Below, in pieces: positions 33,201 through 42,200 of a stretch of DNA of 64,000 bases; within the stretch, counting starts at the first letter, position 1, and each line of letters starts with the position of its first letter. The notes below the pieces were generated by a model. It did not search any database. It had not been told where the DNA came from and saw only the letters and a list, made by a program, of their open reading frames with translations. Source of the stretch: a virus; the IMG/VR virus record IMGVR_UViG_3300028738_000015, positions 1 to 64,000 of that record; one strand, written 5' to 3'. The position numbers and the translations under genes were made by a program.

Positions 33201-36200
33201 CACCAATAGTATTTTTGGTAAGATTATTCATTGACTGAACCGGTTTAAAACCATAGTTCGCAATCATATCAGTAAACTTAGCAAAGTCATTTTCAAATAA
33301 CCGCATGATAGCTCTTTCCAATTTAGGAAGACTTTCTACTTTTCCACTCTTTACATCATTAGTAAGACTTCTAATCTTTTCAATTTTTGATTGTTTATTA
33401 ATCATATTGAATTGATCTATTTTACCGGTTACTGCATTACCTGGTATAATGACATCAATACCATCAACTGTTTCATAAGAAAGTTCATAACTTCCTTTAC
33501 CGCTTAAATCTTTAGTAAGAGAAGTTGCATCAAACATATTACGTAATTGGTCAAAAGTACCATTTGCTTGAGCTTCTTTGGAAACATCAATCATCTGTTT
33601 ACGTAATCCTTTGGTAAAATGAGCTTCATTATTTTCTGCCGGTGCATTCAAGAACTTCGTTTTGGTAGATAATGATTTGTTTATCTCCATAAGTGCGTTG
33701 TTCAGATTTGAACGTGAAGTATTAATACGTTTTTTGATTTTATCGTATTCACGTAATACTTCTGTTCCGGCAACTGAATAATCAATATTAAAACCATTAT
33801 CGGTATTGATAAGTGTTGACTCTACTTTGGCAAAGATTATTTTACCAGTATCCGATACTGTTGTAGTAGGAACATAAATAACCGGCCGAGCTTTTGATTT
33901 TACCATTTCTTGCATAAACATGTTGATACTCGTGTCAATGAAGTCAGAAGTATCAATTTTTGTTTTTCCAATAGAAGTAAATCCAAGTGAACGGTTTTCT
34001 CCGATACTTTCTATAAAGCCAGTAATCTTAGTTGTATCTGTAGGGTCTTGTTTAAAGGCATCAAACTCTTCATTGAGTGTAGTCTTTAAAGCAACTGAAT
34101 AAGTGGCTGTACCCTTAGCTGTGTAACGATGGGTATCATTTGTTTGTCCACCTAGTTTCTGCTGTATAGAAGCAATCATATTTGATGATACAAACATATC
34201 TTCCGGAGTAACATATCTCATAGAAGATACATCATTAGTTATCTCTTCATTTTCTACAATGTCAGGTTGTACTTCAAAAGTAATAAGGTTCTTTGGTGTT
34301 GTTCTATTTAGGAAGCCAAGAACTATATCACTTCCGGTAATACTCTGGATGCGTGTCAATGGTGATAAACTTTCTTTTGTATTATATCGAATATGATTTA
34401 ATAGGTTACGTTGTATGATAACTTTCTTAGCCGGTTTATTAATGTCCTCATTAGCTTTTAAAGTTTCTTCTGTATAGTTTTTAGAATATTGATTATACAA
34501 TGTAATCATGGCACCTAAATAATCAGCCATAAAATCTGATGGAGTAGCATAATTGGCTTGTATCTCAGAATTGAAATTACTTACATATCCAATCTTATTA
34601 ATAGTTTTCATATTATCAGTAACCTCTGACCAACTATTAGCAACCATAAGACTCTTGAACATGGCCGGAGTAACACCTTTTAATGCAAACTGTCCTTTGA
34701 TACGATTAAAGATGTCTACTATATGCGCGTATTCTCCTTTGGTATTAAGCATATCAGTAGAGAAAGGTGACATAGTAGTATTACCAAACTTTTTAGATGT
34801 AGCAATAACACCTTCTTTATTTGCAAATTTGAATCTACCATTTTCGTATTTTAAGAAACTAGTTTTATTAGTAACATTATTATACCGGCTTACCTTAATA
34901 TCAGTATAGTCAATAGACATATTTTCTTTAAAGAATGATATTGAATTTGTGTTCAACTCACCATTCAAAATCTTATATCCTTGAATACGTTTAATCTCTT
35001 CGGCGGTACCTCTCCAAAAGTCTTTATAGTAATGAGTAGACTTCATAGTATCATCATAGTAAGTGAACTTAACCTGGTCTTTTACATTGAAAGAAGTATA
35101 TACACTTACCAATGAATTTAAAAGGTCTTTAGCCTGTTCTATCTTACGTTTTTGATCTTCTTGTTTAGCATCCCATGACCATGTAGCATCAGAGTTCTGC
35201 GCTCCTACTTCTTGTTTCCATTCTTGTTCATTTTGATAAGAACGTTCAAGTAGTCCTTTATAACGACCATCATAGTTTTCTTCTGAGATATAATGATTAG
35301 AATAGTCAAGTGAGAAATCAGTTCCTTTACCTTTTGCTTCAAACATGTAGTTGTACATGCTATGAATTACTTCGGCTGCCGGATTCAAATATCTGTTTGA
35401 TTCATCAATTTCAGAATTATCAATGAATCCTTCCATAATAGATTTTAATGCAGATACTTTATCAGTAACACCATCCATTTGACTTACTCGCATACCAAGG
35501 TCTATCATCAATGAATGAACTTGTTTCTGATCTAAGAACTTTACTTTTCCGCGGGCATCAAATACAGCACTACCATTTGTATTGATAAGTGGTATAGAAC
35601 TAAGATATAGTTTTTGTATATCGGAAACATTCTGTTCAGAAGAATAACCATCCCAATCAAAACGTTCACCGGCACCCACTTCTTTTTCAAATGAGTCATT
35701 CATCATATCATATGATGGAAGCATAGTCTGCACAATCATTCTAATATTTTTATCAGAATAGATTTTGTATGCATCAATACTATTCCGGCCATTGATATCA
35801 GAAAGTTTAATATTCAAAGGTTCTCCATTCTCAACAATATCTTTTACTGCCATTTCATTTTCTTCAAGTTCTCCTTGTTCATTTTGAGTAATAACAGTGG
35901 CCATAGTTTCACCATACAATTCTTGATATTCTTTTCCTTCTTCAATAATAGAATTAATACTTTCCGATAATGAATTAATATTACTGTTTTTTGTATTGGA
36001 GAAAATAGAGTTTTGAAGTATAGACATTCTTAGTCCGGACTTAGCAATAACTAATGATTCAGTATTGTAAAGTTCTTTCTTTAATGCTTCTTCCATCTGA
36101 CTGGCAATAAGTAATCGTTTGCTAGAACTTTCATTTGTTGATTGTACTGTTTCTTCAGAAGTAGTATCACTTTCATATTCTTCAAAAGCAATATCTGATT

Positions 36201-39200
36201 TTTCAGTATTCATTTCTGGAACCCTATTAGCAAACTCGCCATTGTTTATTTGATTGTATAAGTTCTTCAACTGTTTGTTTGAACCATATACACCGCGAAG
36301 TCCCATAACGATATCTTTCAAGAAACTCTTGAACTGATTGTATAAACGCAAAGCAATATTTACATTCTTGTCTTTAGTAGTCGCACGTTCTTGTTTTGCA
36401 TAATCACGAGCAATCCATTCTTCAAGTTCTTTATCACCATTGATAGGTGTTCCTTGTTCATACTTGTTGATTACCTGGGCCGCTTGTAATAGCATTGCTT
36501 TAGCATCAGTATTTATGAAGTTACGATAGACAACATGTAATACTTCATGGTCAACTGTAGAACGTGGCATCATACCATTCTCTGCTGCTAATGTCATGAT
36601 AGTATTATCTTGTACCATACCACTTGCAGTAAGACCATTTAAACGAATCTTTCCTTCTTGTGTAAGGAATAGTTCAGATTCAGTATAAGACTGTCCTAAA
36701 CGTAAAGCAACACGGTCTATTGACTGTTGTATAGGTTCTACATCAGGAGAAGAGTATTGTGTTTCTTCAAGTCCTATATTTGGAAGTTTTTTCTTTCCCG
36801 GTTTATTTACTGGTGGAGTTGGTGAAGTTATTGGTTCTACTTTATCAAGACCTACATAGAATGATTTATTGTTTATGCCCAAAGCTTGTACATTAAGCAT
36901 ATCAATAGTTTCTTTACCACTAACATGAGTAGTATAAGTTTCATTGTTTAATGTCAAGAAATCATATAATCCGGACATAGCAAGATTATCTTTCTTAGAA
37001 AGAAAATCACTTAGTTCTTTATACTGTGAATCAAAACCACTATTACGATCTTTATCTGTCTTGAAAGAATCAAGATTGATATCCAAGAATGTTTTACTTT
37101 TTTGCTGAATCTTAATAAATGCAAAGATTGCTTTATCAGTTGCCTGAGTAGAGTTCTTTAAAGTAGAAAGGTTCGCGCGCAATAATTTATAAATAGTAGT
37201 TTTTGAGAATGCTGTTTGTTTGGCTTTCCACTTTTGTTCATCTGATAAAATAGTAGATGATAATATTTCTTGTGAAATAAAGTCCTCTTCTGCCTTAATA
37301 CGTCCAATGATAGAATCCATAGAAGCATTTGCGCGCTGTTTAATGGTTTCATTCTTGCTAGTAATAGACTGGCTAAACTTAGGCATTTGTACTACTAAAC
37401 GAATACTTTCATTACTATTTAATTGAACATTTAAACGTAATCTGCCATCAATATACAATGGAGTTATATCAGTTTGTGCGCCAGGGAAGTCTTTCAACAA
37501 ATCAGTTACCGTTGTCAAATCACTTTCATTATTTGAATACTCTACTTTACGAATACCCATATCATGAAAATCAACATTTACCTTATCAGTAATACTTGCA
37601 TGAGTATCATAGATAGACATGTTCATATCACGTTGTTTAATCAATTCAGATTGAACCGGTGCGAAAATAGGATTATTGATAACAGCATTCCATGCATCTA
37701 CTAGTCGTTGTTTCTCAGTTTTCTGTTTTTCAAGTTCAGTTTCCTTTACATCAAATGAAGTATAAGAAATCTTACCACTTCCATCAATACTAATAACTGA
37801 TGGTAGAGTCATAGAACCAATAGCATTGGAAAACTTACCACCATTTAATCCCGGAGTAGTAAATATGTCATTGATGATAGAATATACTGGTATATCCATT
37901 GCTTTTATAGATGTACCATTAGGATTTACTGAATGCTTTTTAATAATGGCATTTACATAATCCTCAGCAATAGTTCCCATAAAGATATCTTGAATGGCTT
38001 GTAACTGTTCTCCTACCAATCCTTTGTTAGTTGGATCAAAAGAAAGAACAATCATATCGTACTTTGCAGTCTTATTATCCTTATCCCATCCGGTAGTATT
38101 TTGTTTCTCAGCTTTTAATTGAAACAAATGTTTATACTGTGATAGGTTCGATATAAAGGCGTCATTTATTGCACGACGTAACTTACCATTCTCTTGACTT
38201 AAACTATCGCTAGCACCAACTAAAGTAGCACTGGTAGCCCAGAAAATATGTGACTTGTTTTTGTTCTTATCGAATATAGCAGTAGAGTTGTTCAAGAAGC
38301 GTTCACGCGATAACTGACTTACTTCATTTGGAACAACTGGTTTCACTTCTTCAATGATTGCAGTAGGTACCGAGAAATCTTCGTTATCTGAAAGTACTGT
38401 TGATACTGTTTGATTTTCGTCAGGGTATATACCGGTTATCTCATACTGAGTAGAGCCATCAGAGAATACAGATTCATTGATAGATAATAATTGAAATATG
38501 TCTTTTTCATTATTGTCATAATAACTTTCACCAACCTTTAATGCAGTTCCTTTATGTTCATAATCTTCAACAGAATTTTCTTCTACTAATGTAATAGGAT
38601 TCTCTGTTGATTGACTTGTACGAAGAATACTTTCAAAACCCGTAATATGTTTGATAAGATTATCTTTAATTGAAATATTTGGATCAATAGTATTATTGAA
38701 TTTTGTTTGACCATTCCAATTAATAGAAAGGACATCACGATTACCAACTTTCTTTATTTCCCAATCAGCATCTACTGTTGCAGTATCTATTAAATCACCA
38801 TCAGCATTAAAGTAATTAATCTTTAATCCTACCTCTTTACCCGAAGTTTGATTCTGATTATTATTACTAGGGTTTGGAGTGGTCACTGTAGGGTTAGCAA
38901 TAGGTGCTGTTGCCACTTTCTGTGCTTCCATACTCATACTATTCATATCAGTATTTAAACCCTGTAAACGCAATGTTTCAATAGCTCTGAATTTTTCCTT
39001 TTGTTGTAGCTGAATAGCATTCAATGCTTCTTCCGGTAAACCAGTAGATGCAGCAAGAGAACGGTCAACATTCAAAGAAGTATCACCAACCATACCATAC
39101 CAAGAGCTAGAACGACCAATAGCAGTATAAAGTGCTGAGGCCATTAAACTTGTAGTAATAGGTTTTGCTATCTGACTACTATCAGACTGTCTGAATACAG

Positions 39201-42200
39201 CATAGATTTCTTTCTGACGTAATCCTTGCAGTAGTTTATTATCATTGACACCGCGACGTAAAGCAAAATAGATTTTATCCTTATTTGCTTCTATTTGTTT
39301 TTTAAGTGTATCATTGTCTTTAGTAAACGCATCCAGTGCATCCTGATCTAAGAAAATAGCTGCTCTATCCGGATTGGTAGCAAGACCATCTATGAACGAG
39401 TTCCATACATCCATGTGTGATGCAAAGAAACGCGCTCCTAATTTAGTCTTACCACTTATATCTTCTGTCACCTTATCAAACTTTACTATTCTACCAATGG
39501 CACCAATAGCCGGGCGACATGCTTCTGCAAGTTGACGAAGTAATGGAGAAGTAGCACTAAATTGTTCAGTAAGCATGTGCGTAGTCATTGTCTGCAACAT
39601 CATCAAAGGATAATGACCTACAGAACCTGCATCACGCATTTGGAATACATCACCCATGAATACTAATTTGGCTTTTGTATTTACAAAATGTTCTTTGATA
39701 GCTTTCATTTCATTTTCAGAAACAAGTGATGCTTCATCAATAACATAAGTATTTCCTTCTGTAGTATTCATACTCTTCATTCCTTTGATAAAATCAGTAT
39801 ATGATATTACTGTTGGATTTTCAGCACCAAAAGATTGTTTATGTACCTTAGAAAGTTCTTCCGTAATACTTACTACTGTTAGTTTACCTACTGATGATTT
39901 CTTATCAGTACTATATCCATCAAGTCCGCGAAGTATTCTAAATGCTCTTCCTACAGTGAACTGAGTCTTTCCAGTACCATAATCTCCACCAATAGTCAAT
40001 GCATTGCTTAGATAGCTTTCTATGAAGTGATGGCCACCCTTCTCAGTAGCTATTGAATGCATAGGTAAAAAGTAATTTGCAAATAACGACAAAGGACTTG
40101 TAAGCGTTTTATTGCTTAAAAGTCCAACTATTGAATTGATTGCAGCTTCTTGTTCTCCCGTTTCTAATGGTGTATTTGACTCATTAGTAAATATCATTTT
40201 TCGTATCTTGAACATATCGTTCATACTGTATTTACTACCTATCCAGATAAGCGTGTTCAAGTGTTCGCGCAGTCGGGTAATATCATTTGCATTAGAACTG
40301 GAAAAATTGTATTTACGTTTGGAAACACCACCAACATTCTCCATAGTAAATAATGGATTACGGGCATGTAGTTCACGAGTAGAATTTGTCAATGAACCAT
40401 TCTCTCCAATATGTGAAGATGAATCATCAGCATGTAAAAGAGTACCTTCTGAATTAAGTACTTTTCCATCTTCTCCAATAGAATCATTGGCAACATAAAA
40501 CTCACGGAATATCTCAAACAACAAATCTTGATTGTCCTTAGAAAATAATTCAGAATTTTCTTTATTATATTCGACATTCATTTCAGAAAGGATATTGTTT
40601 ACGATATTCTCTCTTTTAGATAACTGAGTAAGTTGTGCTTCGGTAAGTTGTCCTTTTGCATCAAGAATAGATGGATCAAGTTCTCCAATAGCATTTAATT
40701 CTTCAATTAAGTTCTGACTGATTATTTGCGTGCCATCAGAACGACGTAATCCAAGAGTAGTAAATAATTGAACACTCTTGAATGTATTCTCATGAATGAT
40801 AACACGACTATGCAAACGTAACATTTGATTGGCCAAGTCAGCACCATCAATCTTACTTGCAAGTTCATCAGCCATACGTATAGCATCACGTAATTGAATC
40901 TCATAGGTATTGTTACCATTAGCATTTTTACTTGCCAATTCAGAAACAAATTCACGTTCCGGTTGTGACTGATGATCACTTACTTTCTTTTCATTAGCAA
41001 TACGTTCAGAAGTCTTGAAAGTATAAAGGAAATGTTCATTCTTTTTTACTCTATCAATCTCTTGACGAATGATTTCAGAACCATTAGTACCATAAAATTT
41101 ACCATCAGGATATTCTTTCTTATAAGTTTCTCCCTGGTCAGTAAGAACTGAATTAATCCATACCTCAGCTTCTTTCATCGTATCTTGTAATTCTGTGAAG
41201 TAATTACTCAAAAATGTTTTACCATTTGGAGTATTCTGTTCACGCATTAGTTTAATACGTTTTTGAAATTGTTCCGGAGTTTCATTAGCATGTTCTAATG
41301 TCTGTCCATCAATACGCATAAATGGAAGTTTACCTTTCCCATTAAATGAAGAGTATTGATTATTTACGTTTTCAAGTCCCAGCGCGCGTGCAGCAGCATT
41401 CAACTGATTATCATGAGAGAATTGTTCATCATCAAAACTTTCAATTGTACGTTCGGCTTTTCCTACTTCTTCTGCAGCAGTTTGACTTTCATCTTGATAA
41501 TGTTTCAATTCTTGTTGAATAGCATTTAGCTTATCAGTTTCTTGTTGACGTTGTTCATCGCTGGTTTCCGCCGGTAAAGAATTGATAGTTTCTAATTGAG
41601 CATCATATTCAGATTGTTTAGTAGTAATGAATGGTTCCAATTCAGCAACACGTTTACCATACATATCAATTTTTTCATTGGCCGGAGTAAGAATCTTACC
41701 TTCTGCTTGCTGAGCGATATTAGAAGTAAGTCCTTTTGCAGCATCATACATTGATGAAAACTTATTTTTAAGTTCATCAAGTTTACTATTATCCATTGTA
41801 GTACCAAATACATTTCCACTTGTTTGGTCATTGAATACAGATAATTCTTTAGCTAAACGATTAGACAATCCGGCAACATCAGTAATCAATGATTTATGCT
41901 CAGCTTCATTATACGGTTTTGAAAGAGTATCACCTATTCGTTGTTGTAAGGCATTTAAATCACTCGATAATGTTGCATGAGTAGTTTGGTTATCTATATC
42001 ATTAATAATGGCATTAGCATGTGTCTGTTGAGCTTGTGCAGCTTCATCTACACGTTGACGTAAGTTCTCAATGTTTTCATACGTAAAGTTCTTCTTAATT
42101 ACATTCTCCCATGATGCAGCATATTGACGTTGGAAGTTAGGATCGTTTTTCATCTCCCGAGTAAACTCTTTTGAGTTAGTAAGAGCTTGCATTTCCATTT

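Noticed and set aside
30377-40498. Plus-strand frames of 60-140 aa inside the giant gene
   Set aside because: They are antisense shadows of a continuous coding frame, with odd Cys/Ser/Ile-rich composition and no operon context.
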